Positions 9,239 through 18,439 of a DNA stretch of 64,000 nucleotides are shown piece after piece; within the stretch, counting starts at the first letter, position 1, and each line of letters begins with the position of its first letter. The position numbers and the translations under genes were made by a program. The notes beneath the pieces were generated by a model. It worked only from the letters and a program-made list of their open reading frames with translations. It made no database searches and was not told the DNA's origin. This DNA comes from Euzebya sp051004735. GTDB lineage: Bacteria; Actinomycetota; Nitriliruptoria; Euzebyales; Euzebyaceae. The DNA lies in contig JBPCKA010000093.1 in NCBI GenBank assembly GCA_051004735.1, forward strand, positions 60,475 to 124,474, written 5' to 3'.

Positions 9239-9344
9239 TCTGGCGATATCGCTGGATGTCGCCCGCCGAGGCGATCAACAGACCCACCGCGAACAGCAGC
9301 GTGATGACGATCAGGGCGAGGAATATGAATCCGAGTACTTGCAT
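9225..9344 (-). CDS. 39-residue single-pass membrane protein
   Basis: A short minus-strand ORF encodes MQVLGFIFLALIVITLLFAV followed by GLLIASAGDIQRYRQIKKM: one hydrophobic helix and a basic cytoplasmic tail. This pattern (hydrophobic segment, then D-I-x-R-Y-x-x-x-x-x-M) matches small actinobacterial membrane proteins annotated as DUF6893-like. GTGCATGAC with AGGTG lies just upstream of ATG 9344. Its 3' end overlaps the convergent epimerase gene by 14 bases. Function unknown. Confidence rests on the composition and tail pattern, not on an alignment. Confidence 0.6.
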   Translation of the reverse strand: MQVLGFIFLALIVITLLFAVGLLIASAGDIQRYRQIKKM

Positions 9345-9452
9345 GTCATGCACCTGACATTGGCGGTGGACTACAGAGACTGCTAACCGGGGGGACCCGT
9401 GTCTTTGTAGCCTGAGGATACGACAGCCACAAGAAAAACGTGCGAAGGCCGC

Positions 9453-10445
9453 TCACAGCGAGACTGCGCTGGCGGGATCGGCGGTCAGCCCATCCGCCTG
9501 CCCAGGATCGGCGTGAACAAGCCCCACACCGGCCAGAATGCCCAGCCCCCCGAACAGCTGAATCACAACGGGCAGCTCTCCCAGCAGCAGCCACGCGGCC
9601 AGCACAGCGAACAGCACCTCGGTCAGACCCACGAACGAGGCCGCCCGCGACCCCAGTGCAGCGGCGGCCACGATGCCGGTGACATAGGCCACGACTGTCG
9701 AGATCACGACGAGGAACAACACCGGCAGCATCCAGTTGACTTGCCTCTCCAGCAATGTGACCGATGCAGTGGAGAAGGAGAGGGGCAGTATGCCGAGGGT
9801 GCCCACCACGGCGATGGCGACGGTTCCCACCAGCAGCCCGCCTCCGGCAAGGACCACAGGCGGCAGTCCGTCGTGGCTTCTGGCCGACATCAGGAAGTAG
9901 CCGCTGAGGCAGATGGCGGCCGCCAACCCCCACGCCACCCCGAGGGGATCGACCCCAGAGGTCCCGCCGATGTCCAGCACCAGCACCAGACCGACCATGG
10001 CGACGGCGGTCCCGGCCAGGGTGCGGGCACCCGGCGTTTGGCCGGACCGCGCCCAGGCCAACCCGACCAGCAGCACAGGTGCCAGGTACTCAAGCAGCAG
10101 TGCCACACCCACCGTCAGGTACTGCACGGCGTTGAAGAAGCAGACCTGTGCGCCCGCGACCGCAACGATCCCGTACAGCAGGACACTTCGTGACTGATCG
10201 CGCAGTGACTGAAAATGGCCCCGCAACGCGATCAACGTGGGAATCAACAACACCGCCGCGGCCCCACCGACCCGGACCAGCACGGTTGCCCCAGGCGACC
10301 AACCGACATCCAGCAGAGATTTTGCAAACGGGCCCGACGAGCCGAACGTCGCCGCCGACAGGACGGCCAACATCATGCCTGGCGCACCTCTGGACGGGGC
10401 GACGACGTCAGCAGTCGTCGTCCGGGCGGGCGATGAGGTGGACAT
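9453..10445 (-). CDS. EamA/DMT-family membrane transporter
   Basis: A 330-residue inner-membrane protein of the drug/metabolite transporter superfamily. Ten hydrophobic segments are arranged as two EamA repeats. The first begins MLAVLSAATFGSSGPFAKSLL, and the second begins PLGVAWGLAAAICLSGYFLMS and ends near LFGGLGILAGVGLVHA. The family exports amino acids, purines or other small metabolites. The frame is open 16 codons upstream, but ATG 10445 is chosen because AGGAAAGAG stands about eight bases before it. A CGNR zinc-finger gene reads divergently from the shared 57-bp region, suggesting the CGNR protein may control this exporter. Substrate unknown. Confidence 0.9.
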   Translation of the reverse strand: MSTSSPARTTTADVVAPSRGAPGMMLAVLSAATFGSSGPFAKSLLDVGWSPGATVLVRVGGAAAVLLIPTLIALRGHFQSLRDQSRSVLLYGIVAVAGAQVCFFNAVQYLTVGVALLLEYLAPVLLVGLAWARSGQTPGARTLAGTAVAMVGLVLVLDIGGTSGVDPLGVAWGLAAAICLSGYFLMSARSHDGLPPVVLAGGGLLVGTVAIAVVGTLGILPLSFSTASVTLLERQVNWMLPVLFLVVISTVVAYVTGIVAAAALGSRAASFVGLTEVLFAVLAAWLLLGELPVVIQLFGGLGILAGVGLVHADPGQADGLTADPASAVSL

Positions 10446-10482
10446 CCGAACTCTTTCCTGGGCCGACCGAACCCGCGCCCAT

Positions 10483-10502
10483 GTCATGACCAAAACACTG
10501 TT
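10483..10502. promoter_or_regulatory. Candidate operator in the exporter/CGNR divergent region
   Basis: The region between the EamA and CGNR genes contains the perfect palindrome GTCATGAC (10483-10490) followed by the inverted repeat AACACTGTT (10494-10502). A -10-like TATGAT begins at 10502. Their location between two divergent starts suits a shared regulator site. No binding data; inference from position and symmetry only. Confidence 0.35.
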
Positions 10503-11096
10503 ATGATGATTACCCTACCTGCTGCCATGTCAGGAGTCAACATCAACTTCACTCATGACACCGAGATGGGTCTGTTGGCCACGACAGACCTGGTGAATAC
10601 CACTGCCGAACGGTCGGGCAGTGGGAGGGATGAACTGTCAACGCCGGGGGATCTCCAGCGCTTCGTGGTGGAGCACCGCTACAGCGGATCGCGGACACAC
10701 GATCAACCGGAACTAGATGCCGTCAGGAACGTCCGGCCGCGGCTGAGCACGTTGTGGACAGACGACGCCGGCCTAGCCATTGACCGCGTCAACGCCCTGC
10801 TACGTGAGTACAACGCACTGCCGCAGTTGGTTCGCCACGACGGTTGGGACTGGCACATCCATGCCATCGACAGTGATGCACCGCTGGCCGATCGGATCTG
10901 TGTGGAAACCGCGATCGCGTTCATCGATCTGATCAGAGGCGACGAACTGGGCCGTCTGAAGAACTGCGCAGCTGAGGACTGCAACGCGGTGTTGATCGAC
11001 CTGTCACGCAACCGTTCCAAGCGCTACTGCGACGTGGGTAACTGCGGGAACCGCGCCAACGTGGCGGCCTACCGCGCCCGCCGGGCCGGTCGCTGA
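10503..11096 (+). CDS. CGNR zinc-finger domain protein, putative transcription regulator
   Basis: A 197-residue protein with the ABATE-like N-terminal region (FTHDTEMGLLATTDLVNT) and a C-terminal CGNR zinc finger. The metal ligands are visible in KNCAAEDCNAVLIDLSRN and KRYCDVGNCGNRANVAAYRAR. The CGNR motif and following basic helix are the expected nucleic-acid-binding part. Alternative starts are ATG 10503, 10506 and 10527. The last fits the usual domain boundary, and no site has a good ribosome-binding sequence, so leaderless translation is possible. Divergent from the EamA exporter, which is the most plausible target. Confidence 0.88.
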   Translation: MMITLPAAMSGVNINFTHDTEMGLLATTDLVNTTAERSGSGRDELSTPGDLQRFVVEHRYSGSRTHDQPELDAVRNVRPRLSTLWTDDAGLAIDRVNALLREYNALPQLVRHDGWDWHIHAIDSDAPLADRICVETAIAFIDLIRGDELGRLKNCAAEDCNAVLIDLSRNRSKRYCDVGNCGNRANVAAYRARRAGR

Positions 11097-11116
11097 TCCC
11101 GCCGCAGACTCAGGCG

Positions 11117-12577
11117 TCAGACCAGCGGACGGGCAGTCGGGGGGATGGGGAATGGCAAAGAGGTCTGGCCCATCAAATGCTCATCGACCGCGGAGGCGCA
11201 GGCGCGGCCCTCCGCTATCGCCCAGACGATAAGGGACTGGCCTCGACCCATGTCGCCGGCCACAAACACGCCGGGGACGGTCGTGGCGTAGGTCTCATCG
11301 CGGACCACGTTTGACCGCTGGTCGGTCTGGACGCCGAGCCGCTCCAGCATTCCCGCCTGATCGGGCCCGAGGAAACCCATGGCAAGCAGCACCAGGTCGG
11401 CGTCGTAGGAGAAGTCGCTGCCCTGAATCTTGTGGAAGCGTCCCTCACGGAACTCCACCTCGTGTCCCTTCAACGCGGTCACGTTGCCGTCCTCATCACC
11501 GACGAACTCCTCGGTATTGACCGAGTAGATGCGGTCTCCGCCCTCGTCGTGAGCGCTGCTGACCTTGTAGGTCATCGCGTAGGTCGGCCACGGCTGGTGG
11601 GAGGGTCGTTCATCGGGAGGCCGCGGCATGATCTCGAACTGCCTGATCGAGGCCGCGCCCTGACGGTGCGCCGTCCCCAGACAGTCGGCACCGGTGTCGC
11701 CTCCACCGATGATGATCACGTGCTTGCCAAGGGCTGTGATCGGGACCTCGCGCGGGTCCAGGTCGCCCTCCTGGACCTTGTTGGACCATGGGAGGTACTC
11801 CATGGCCTGATGGATCCCGGTCAGTTGCCGACCGGGGACGTCCAGGTCCCGCCAGTTGGTCGCGCCACCCGCCAGCACGATCGCGTCGTGGTCGGCCTGC
11901 AGCGATTCGACGCTGATGTCGTGCCCGACGTCGGCGTCGGTCTGAAACCTGGTCCCCTCGGCACGCATCTGGTCCAGGCGGCGGTCCAGATGGCGCTTCT
12001 CCATCTTGAACTCGGGGATCCCGTACCGCAGCAGACCCCCCAGCCGATCGGCTCGTTCCAGGACCAGGACATCGTGTCCGGCCCGGGTCAACTGCTGTGC
12101 GGCGGCCAGGCCGGCCGGGCCACTGCCGACCACGGCAACACGCTTGCCGGTGTTGACCTTGGCCATGACGGGGGTGACCCACCCCTCCTCAAAGGCACGG
12201 TCGATGATCTCCACCTCGACCTGTTTGATCGTCACGGGTGGCTGGTTGATGCCCAGCACACAGGCCTGCTCGCAGGGAGCGGGACAGAGTCGTCCGGTGA
12301 ACTCGGGAAAGTTGTTGGTCGCATGCAACCTGTCGATGGCCTTGCGCCACTGGTCGCGGTAGACCAGGTCATTCCAATCCGGGATGAGGTTGCCCAAGGG
12401 GCAGCCGTCGTTGCAGAAGGGGATCCCGCAATCCATGCACCGGCTGGCCTGGTCCTTCAGCGTCTCAGGATCAAAATCGCGGTAGACCTCATTCCAGTCG
12501 TTCACCCGTTGGGTACGCGGCCGATACAGCGGCAGTTGACGCTGCCGGATCTTCAAGAACCCTCTGGTGTCTCCCAT
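11117..12577 (-). CDS. gltD: Glutamate synthase (NADPH) small subunit
   Basis: A 486-residue FAD- and iron-sulfur-containing subunit that passes NADPH electrons to the large subunit. The N-terminal cysteine clusters are visible in RCMDCGIPFCNDGCPLGN and RLCPAPCEQACVLG. The FAD-binding GSGPAGLAAAQQL motif and the second nucleotide site IIGGGDTGADCLG follow, then the C-terminal VFVAGDMGRGQSLIVWAI. The length is normal. It follows gltB by eight bases on the same strand, so the two are one operon. With the large subunit it converts glutamine and 2-oxoglutarate to two glutamates in ammonium assimilation. Confidence 0.97.
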   Translation of the reverse strand: MGDTRGFLKIRQRQLPLYRPRTQRVNDWNEVYRDFDPETLKDQASRCMDCGIPFCNDGCPLGNLIPDWNDLVYRDQWRKAIDRLHATNNFPEFTGRLCPAPCEQACVLGINQPPVTIKQVEVEIIDRAFEEGWVTPVMAKVNTGKRVAVVGSGPAGLAAAQQLTRAGHDVLVLERADRLGGLLRYGIPEFKMEKRHLDRRLDQMRAEGTRFQTDADVGHDISVESLQADHDAIVLAGGATNWRDLDVPGRQLTGIHQAMEYLPWSNKVQEGDLDPREVPITALGKHVIIIGGGDTGADCLGTAHRQGAASIRQFEIMPRPPDERPSHQPWPTYAMTYKVSSAHDEGGDRIYSVNTEEFVGDEDGNVTALKGHEVEFREGRFHKIQGSDFSYDADLVLLAMGFLGPDQAGMLERLGVQTDQRSNVVRDETYATTVPGVFVAGDMGRGQSLIVWAIAEGRACASAVDEHLMGQTSLPFPIPPTARPLV

Positions 12578-12585
12578 CGCTGTCC

Positions 12586-15500
12586 CTACCCGTGTGCGGA
12601 GGCCATGATGGCCTCGTCGACGTCTCGGCCCTGCTCCTCGGCAAGGGCCGCCGCATCCAACACGCGACGGTAGTCCTTGGGCATGACCTTGTTGAAGTGC
12701 CGGACGTTGCTGCGCCAGCGATCAAGGATCCTGGCGGCCACCAGCGAGTCGGTCTCCCGGTGGTGGCTTCGCACGGCATCACGTAGGAACTCGATGTCGT
12801 CCTCCTCAAGGGTTTCCAGGGTCACCATGTCCAGGTTGATCTGGAGTTCGAAGGTGTTGCCGGGGTCAAAGACGTAGGCGATCCCGCCCGACATTCCGGC
12901 TCCGAAGTTGCGACCGGTGGGACCCAGGATCACAACTCGCCCACCGGTCATGTACTCACAACCATGGTCACCGATCCCCTCGACCACGGCCAGGGCACCG
13001 GAGTTGCGCACGCAGAACCGCTCACCGACCACGCCACGGATGTAGACCTCGCCGGCAGTCGCGCCGTACAGCAGCACGTTTCCGGCGATGATGTTGTCCT
13101 CGGGCACGAAGTCATCGTGGCGATCCTCGGATGGCCGCACGATGAGGCGCCCGCCGGACAGGCCTTTGCCCACGTAGTCGTTTGCATCGCCGTCCAGGCT
13201 CAAGGTGATGCCCTTGGGGAGGAAAGCCCCGAATGACTGCCCCGCCGAACCGGTGAAGTTGATCGTGATGGTGTCATCGGGCAGCCCCAGGGAGCCGTAC
13301 CGCTTTGCGACCTCATGGCCCAGCATGGTCCCGACCGTGCGGTTCAGGTTGCGGATCGGCAGGTCCATGTGGACGCGTTGCTGACGTTCCAACGCCGGTT
13401 CGGCGCGCCGGATCAACTCCACGTCCAAGGCCTTGTCCAGCCCGTGGTCCTGACCTTTGGAGCAGAACGGGTCCTGTTCCCAGGGAGACTCCGGTTGGAC
13501 CAGGATCGGGCTCAGGTCCAGACCGCTGGCCTTCCAGTGATCCAGGGCCTGGTTGGTGTCCAGTGCGTCGACGTGGCCTATCGCCTGCTCCAGGGTGACA
13601 AACCCGAGTTGGGCCAGGTACTCCCGGACCTCCTCGGCGATGAAGTGAAAGAAGTTCTCGACGAACTCGGGCTTGCCGTTGAACCGGGCACGCAACTCGG
13701 GGTTCTGTGTGGCCACACCCACCGGGCAGGTGTCCAGATGGCACACGCGCATCATGATGCAGCCACTGACGACCAACGGGGCGGTCGCAAACCCGAATTC
13801 CTCGGCGCCCAGCAGAGCCGCGACGATCACGTCACGTCCGGTCTTCAACTGCCCGTCGGTCTGCACGATGATCCTGTCGCGCAGGCCGTTGGCCATGAGG
13901 GTCTGCTGGGTTTCGGCCAACCCCAGTTCCCAGGGTGTGCCGGCGTGCTTCAGGGAGTTGAGTGGCGAGGCCCCGGTTCCACCGTCATGACCGCTGATCA
14001 GCACCACATCGGCCTTGGCCTTGGACACACCGGCGGCGACCGTCCCGACACCGACCTCACTGACCAGCTTCACGTGGATGCGGGCCCTGGGATTGGCGTT
14101 CTTCAGATCGTGGATCAGTTGTTTCAGATCCTCAATTGAGTAGATGTCGTGATGCGGTGGCGGGCTGATCAAGCCGACCCCTGGGGTGGAGTACCGCGTC
14201 TTTGCGATCCAGGGCCAGACCTTCTGGCCGGGCAACTGCCCGCCTTCGCCCGGCTTTGCCCCCTGTGCCATCTTGATCTGGATGTCATCGGCGTTGGTCA
14301 GGTAGTTGGCGGTCACACCGAACCGGCCGGAGGCCACCTGCTTGATCGCACTGCGCCGCAGATCACCGCTGGCGTCGGGAACGAACCGATCTTCGTCCTC
14401 GCCCCCCTCACCGGTGTTGGACTTGGCCCCCAGCCGGTTCATGGCAATCGCCAGGGTCTCGTGAGCCTCTGCGGAGATCGACCCGTAGCTCATCGCACCG
14501 GTGGAGAACCGGGAGATGATCGAGGAGGCCGGTTCCACCTGCTCGATCGGGATCGCAGGTCGTACCCCCTGCTTCAGCTCAAACAGCCCGCGAAGGGTTG
14601 CCAAGCGCCGGGACTGGTCATCAACCAGCGTGGTGTATTCCTTGAAGACCTCGTACTGCTTCGTGCGGGTCGCGTGCTGCAGTTTGAAGACGGTCTCGGG
14701 GTTGAACAGATGATGTTCGCCTTCACGGCGCCACTGGTATTCGCCTCCGACCCACAGGTCGCGATGGGCCATCTCGGCGGGGTTGTCCAGATAGGCGAAG
14801 CGGTGTCGGCTGGCGACCTCCTCGGCCACGATGTCAAGTCCGATGCCGCCCAACTTGGAGGAGGTGCCGGTGAAGTAGTCCGCCACCATCTCCTCGGACA
14901 ACCCGACTGCCTCAAATACCTGTGCCCCGCGATAGGACGCCACCGTCGAGATCCCCATCTTGGACATGACCTTGAGCACCCCTTTGGTCATCGCCTTGAT
15001 GTAGTTGCGGACGGCTTGTTTGACCTCCAGGTGGCCCAGTTGGCCCTCGTCGGCCAACACCTGGATGGACTCAAGGGCCAGATAGGGATTGATGGCCGCG
15101 GCGCCATAGCCGATCAGCAGAGCCATGTGCTGGATCTCGCGGGCATCACCGCACTCCACGACCAGCCCGCACATGCTGCGCTGCTTGGTGCGCACCAGGT
15201 GATGGTGGACGGCTCCGGTCAGCAGCAACGAGGGGATCGGGGCAAGTTCGGCATTGGTGTGGCGGTCACTCAGCACGATCGTCCGGGCACCCGAGCTGAT
15301 GGCCGCACCGACCCGGTCGCAGATGTCGGTCAGGGCCCGCTGGATGGCCAGACCACCTCCCTGGACCGGGTACAGCCCGTCGATGGCGAAGACCTCGAAC
15401 TCAGGTCGGTCACCGTCATCGTTGATGTAGGCGATCTTGGCGAAGTCCTCATTTGAGATGATCGGCGTCGGCAGAACGATCTGGCGACAGGCTTCGGCCC

Positions 15501-17115
15501 CCGGCTCCAACAGGTTTGACTCCGGGCCGATGGTGGTGGCCATCGAGGTGACCATCTCCTCACGGATGGCGTCCAGGGGTGGGTTGGTGACCTGGGCAAA
15601 CTGCTGCTTGAAATAGTCAAACAGCAGGCGGGGACGGTTGCTCAGCACCGCGATGGGCGTGTCGGTCCCCATCGAGCCGATGGGCTCGGCGCCGGTACGT
15701 GCTTCGGGGCCCAGCAGGATCCTCAGATCCTCCACCGTCCAGCCGAAGGTGCGCTGATGGGTCACCACGCCCGCGTGCTGGGGGGTCAGCAGGAATCGTG
15801 GTGGCAGGTCCTCCAGGTACACCTGGCCTGCCTCCAACCAGTCACCGTAGGGCTGGGCTGTGGCCAGATCCCGCTTGATCTCCTCGTCCTCAACGATTCG
15901 GCCCAGGGAGGTGTCCACCAGGAACATCCGTCCGGGCTGCAGGCGGCCCTTGCGCACCACCGTCACCGGATCGATCGGCAGCACACCGACCTCGCTGGCC
16001 ATGACGACCAGTCCGTCCTGCGTGACCCAGTACCGCGACGGACGCAGCCCGTTGCGGTCAAGGACCGCACCGACCAGGGTGCCGTCGCTGAAGGTGATGG
16101 ATGCGGGACCGTCCCAGGGCTCCATCATGCTGGCGTGATAGCGGTAGAAATCGCGTTTCCAGTCCGGCATGGCCGGCTGGTTCTCCCATGCCTCGGGAAT
16201 CATCATCAGCACCGCGTGGGGCAGGCTTCGCCCGGCCAGGTGCAGCAACTCCAACGCCTCGTCGAAACTGGCGGTGTCCGACGCGTCGGGCGTCATGATC
16301 GGGAAGGCTCGCTCGAGTGATTCGCCGAACGCCTTGGACTCAAAGCGGCCCTCGCGGCTGCGCATCCAGTTGCGGTTGCCCCGCACGGTGTTGATCTCAC
16401 CGTTGTGGGCGATCATCCGGTAGGGATGGGCCAGCGGCCACGACGGGAAGGTGTTGGTGGAGTAGCGGGAGTGCACCAGCGCCAACGCCGTGTGATAGCG
16501 GCCGTCCGACAGGTCGGGGTAGAACTCCGGCAGTTGCTGAGGGGTCAACATCCCCTTGTACACGATGGTCCGGCACGACAACGAGGGGAAACTGACCCCC
16601 ACTTCATGTTCAATCCGTTTGCGGGCGATGAAGCAACGGCGGTCTAGCTCGATGTCGGTCGAGCCGTCCTCGGCTGACAGAAACAGCTGACGAAAGGCTG
16701 GTTGGGCCGAGCGGGCGAAGGACCCGATCGAGCCGTCATCGATCGGCACCTCCCGCCAGCCGAGCACCGTCAACCCCTCGGCGGCGATGATGTCGTCGAC
16801 TGCCTCCACCGTTCCCGCGGGATCGTCGTTCGGCAGGAACGCCTGACCGACCGCATACGCCCCGGCCAGCGGCAGGTCGAAATCACAGACCTCGGCAAAC
16901 AACTCGTGTGGCAGTTGGGTCAGGATGCCGGCACCGTCACCGACGTTGGCCTCGGCACCGGTCGCCCCACGATGGTCCAGGTTGCACAGTGACCCAAGGG
17001 CCTGTTGCACGATCTCGTGCGAACGACGGCCGTGCATGTCTGCCACGAAGGCAACGCCGCAGGCATCGTGTTCGTAGGCTGGATCGTATAGACCTCGTGA
17101 TGGAGGAACTGGCAT
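12586..17115 (-). CDS. gltB: Glutamate synthase large subunit
   Basis: About 1509 residues, full length for the family. The N-terminal class II glutaminase domain starts at the catalytic Cys of DACGVAF (Cys19 from ATG 17115), which becomes residue 1 after propeptide removal. NHxGE-like residues follow in MIAHNGEINTVRGNRNW. The FMN-binding synthase domain carries SGHDGGTGASPLNSLKHAG and the 3Fe-4S cysteines in CIMMRVCHLDTCPVGVATQ. A GXGXG structural domain closes the protein (LSGGRLIVRP, MTGGRVVILG). A GTG two codons upstream (17121) is possible; ATG 17115 is chosen on start-codon preference. Glutamine amide nitrogen is tunnelled to 2-oxoglutarate. Transcribed ahead of gltD. No riboswitch-like structure was seen upstream. 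Confidence 0.97.
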   Translation of the reverse strand: MPVPPSRGLYDPAYEHDACGVAFVADMHGRRSHEIVQQALGSLCNLDHRGATGAEANVGDGAGILTQLPHELFAEVCDFDLPLAGAYAVGQAFLPNDDPAGTVEAVDDIIAAEGLTVLGWREVPIDDGSIGSFARSAQPAFRQLFLSAEDGSTDIELDRRCFIARKRIEHEVGVSFPSLSCRTIVYKGMLTPQQLPEFYPDLSDGRYHTALALVHSRYSTNTFPSWPLAHPYRMIAHNGEINTVRGNRNWMRSREGRFESKAFGESLERAFPIMTPDASDTASFDEALELLHLAGRSLPHAVLMMIPEAWENQPAMPDWKRDFYRYHASMMEPWDGPASITFSDGTLVGAVLDRNGLRPSRYWVTQDGLVVMASEVGVLPIDPVTVVRKGRLQPGRMFLVDTSLGRIVEDEEIKRDLATAQPYGDWLEAGQVYLEDLPPRFLLTPQHAGVVTHQRTFGWTVEDLRILLGPEARTGAEPIGSMGTDTPIAVLSNRPRLLFDYFKQQFAQVTNPPLDAIREEMVTSMATTIGPESNLLEPGAEACRQIVLPTPIISNEDFAKIAYINDDGDRPEFEVFAIDGLYPVQGGGLAIQRALTDICDRVGAAISSGARTIVLSDRHTNAELAPIPSLLLTGAVHHHLVRTKQRSMCGLVVECGDAREIQHMALLIGYGAAAINPYLALESIQVLADEGQLGHLEVKQAVRNYIKAMTKGVLKVMSKMGISTVASYRGAQVFEAVGLSEEMVADYFTGTSSKLGGIGLDIVAEEVASRHRFAYLDNPAEMAHRDLWVGGEYQWRREGEHHLFNPETVFKLQHATRTKQYEVFKEYTTLVDDQSRRLATLRGLFELKQGVRPAIPIEQVEPASSIISRFSTGAMSYGSISAEAHETLAIAMNRLGAKSNTGEGGEDEDRFVPDASGDLRRSAIKQVASGRFGVTANYLTNADDIQIKMAQGAKPGEGGQLPGQKVWPWIAKTRYSTPGVGLISPPPHHDIYSIEDLKQLIHDLKNANPRARIHVKLVSEVGVGTVAAGVSKAKADVVLISGHDGGTGASPLNSLKHAGTPWELGLAETQQTLMANGLRDRIIVQTDGQLKTGRDVIVAALLGAEEFGFATAPLVVSGCIMMRVCHLDTCPVGVATQNPELRARFNGKPEFVENFFHFIAEEVREYLAQLGFVTLEQAIGHVDALDTNQALDHWKASGLDLSPILVQPESPWEQDPFCSKGQDHGLDKALDVELIRRAEPALERQQRVHMDLPIRNLNRTVGTMLGHEVAKRYGSLGLPDDTITINFTGSAGQSFGAFLPKGITLSLDGDANDYVGKGLSGGRLIVRPSEDRHDDFVPEDNIIAGNVLLYGATAGEVYIRGVVGERFCVRNSGALAVVEGIGDHGCEYMTGGRVVILGPTGRNFGAGMSGGIAYVFDPGNTFELQINLDMVTLETLEEDDIEFLRDAVRSHHRETDSLVAARILDRWRSNVRHFNKVMPKDYRRVLDAAALAEEQGRDVDEAIMASAHG

Positions 17116-17243
17116 ATCCACATCCGTTGCAGTGTCGGAACGTTGGGGTTCAGGCGCTACACCGTGGGACGTCGTTGGCCCAGCAGCTCACCGACTCTCA
17201 ACCGTAGCGCACGTGGCCGGTGAGGGGAAAACCCGGTCACGCA

Positions 17244-18305
17244 TCACGGTGACCAGGTGGCGCGGGCGGTCGCTCGTTTGATGGTGCTGGTGCGGCCGTG
17301 GACCACCCGTAGTGTGTCGATCGCCGCCCGGACCGCCTGGACCCTGACCCGATCCCGCAGCGGGTCCCCCGGCACACAGGCGACCTGTCGCAGCCCGTCG
17401 GGCAACGCTGCCACCGACGCCGTCGCTACCGCCTTCCACCCGACCTTGCCTGGGCCGTGCAGCGGCGGCTCCAGCAGGAAACCCATCGCCTCGCGGGCCT
17501 GCCTGCGGGATTGCAGCTCCGCAGTGGCGAACTGCGCCACCATGTCATCCAGTTGTGCCCGGTTGAGTGGCAACGAGCCCTGCACGATCATCGGCAGTTC
17601 GACCTGGCCGCTGCGCAGAGCCGCCAGCCACTCCGGGTCGCGTGCACGTCGCGGCAGATCCACTCGTTGGTCCAACAGTGCGGCGGGGATCGCCTGCTCC
17701 GCGACGAAGCGGTCGGCGACATCCGCTGTGACGGGATAGGGCCCCAGCAGATCCCACACGCTGAGGACGGACAACGTCAGTCCGATTGACACCCAGGCCA
17801 ACAGGCGGGGGTCATCGGCGCGATAAGGCTCACCCTCGGGGGTGCTGCCCACGACACTGGTGTGGGCTCCTCGAGCCCTCATCGACGCCGCCATCACCTC
17901 TGGCATCGATCCGCAATTCACCGCCTGCACGTATGCCGCCGTGCGATGCAGTCGCCCCATCAGATCCTGCTGAAACGACCCGTGGTCGCTTACCCCGGCC
18001 ATCGCCCGTGGGTGCAGTGTCTGGATCATCAGGGCGTTGATGCCCGAGATGATCACACTGGGGTCACTCAGCAGCGTCCAGGTGGCGGAGCCGGGTCCGA
18101 ACAGTCCGGGGTCGCCACGATCACGGGTGGGATCAAGCGGCGTGCCGAACATCGAGCGGATCGCGGCCTCGGTCCCGTCGCGCAACAGGGGTATCCCGTC
18201 GGGTACCAACATGGCCGGTAGGGCACCCAGACGCCGTCCACCCCACCGCATCCCTCGCCCGGATTTCTGGACCTTGCGGCGCCTGAGGAACGGGGATGCT
18301 GGCAT
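17244..18305 (-). CDS. MpaB/DUF2236-family oxygenase
   Basis: A 353-residue protein of the MpaB/rubber-oxygenase-like family (DUF2236). Diagnostic stretches are TLHPRAMAGVSDHGSF, where the His residues are the family's probable heme ligands, and the helix-rich WVSIGLTLSVLSVWDLLGPY region. Characterised relatives are b-type heme enzymes that cleave isoprenoid chains or oxidise hydrophobic substrates. No signal peptide; a basic N-terminus (FLRRRKVQKSGRGMRWGGRR) could associate with the membrane. ATG 18305 is only about 135 bp from the oppositely oriented secreted protease start, so the promoters share that interval. Substrate unknown. Confidence 0.85.
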   Translation of the reverse strand: MPASPFLRRRKVQKSGRGMRWGGRRLGALPAMLVPDGIPLLRDGTEAAIRSMFGTPLDPTRDRGDPGLFGPGSATWTLLSDPSVIISGINALMIQTLHPRAMAGVSDHGSFQQDLMGRLHRTAAYVQAVNCGSMPEVMAASMRARGAHTSVVGSTPEGEPYRADDPRLLAWVSIGLTLSVLSVWDLLGPYPVTADVADRFVAEQAIPAALLDQRVDLPRRARDPEWLAALRSGQVELPMIVQGSLPLNRAQLDDMVAQFATAELQSRRQAREAMGFLLEPPLHGPGKVGWKAVATASVAALPDGLRQVACVPGDPLRDRVRVQAVRAAIDTLRVVHGRTSTIKRATARATWSP

Positions 18306-18439
18306 GCCCCCATGCTGTCATGGCCAGATCACCGCACCGGGCCGAACTTAGCGGTGACGCCCGCAGGCCGTTTGCGGCAAGATTGGGCACAGGCGACGGA
18401 ACGTCCAACCGTCGAGCAGGCAGTCATCTGGAGTTCTCC

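Noticed and set aside
14149..15456. 435-codon plus-strand ORF inside gltB
   Set aside because: Antisense of conserved glutamate synthase; no domain recognised.
17116..17243. Riboswitch or glutamine-sensing leader before gltB
   Set aside because: The interval is about 128 bp and I could not find conserved riboswitch motifs or a convincing terminator/antiterminator pair.
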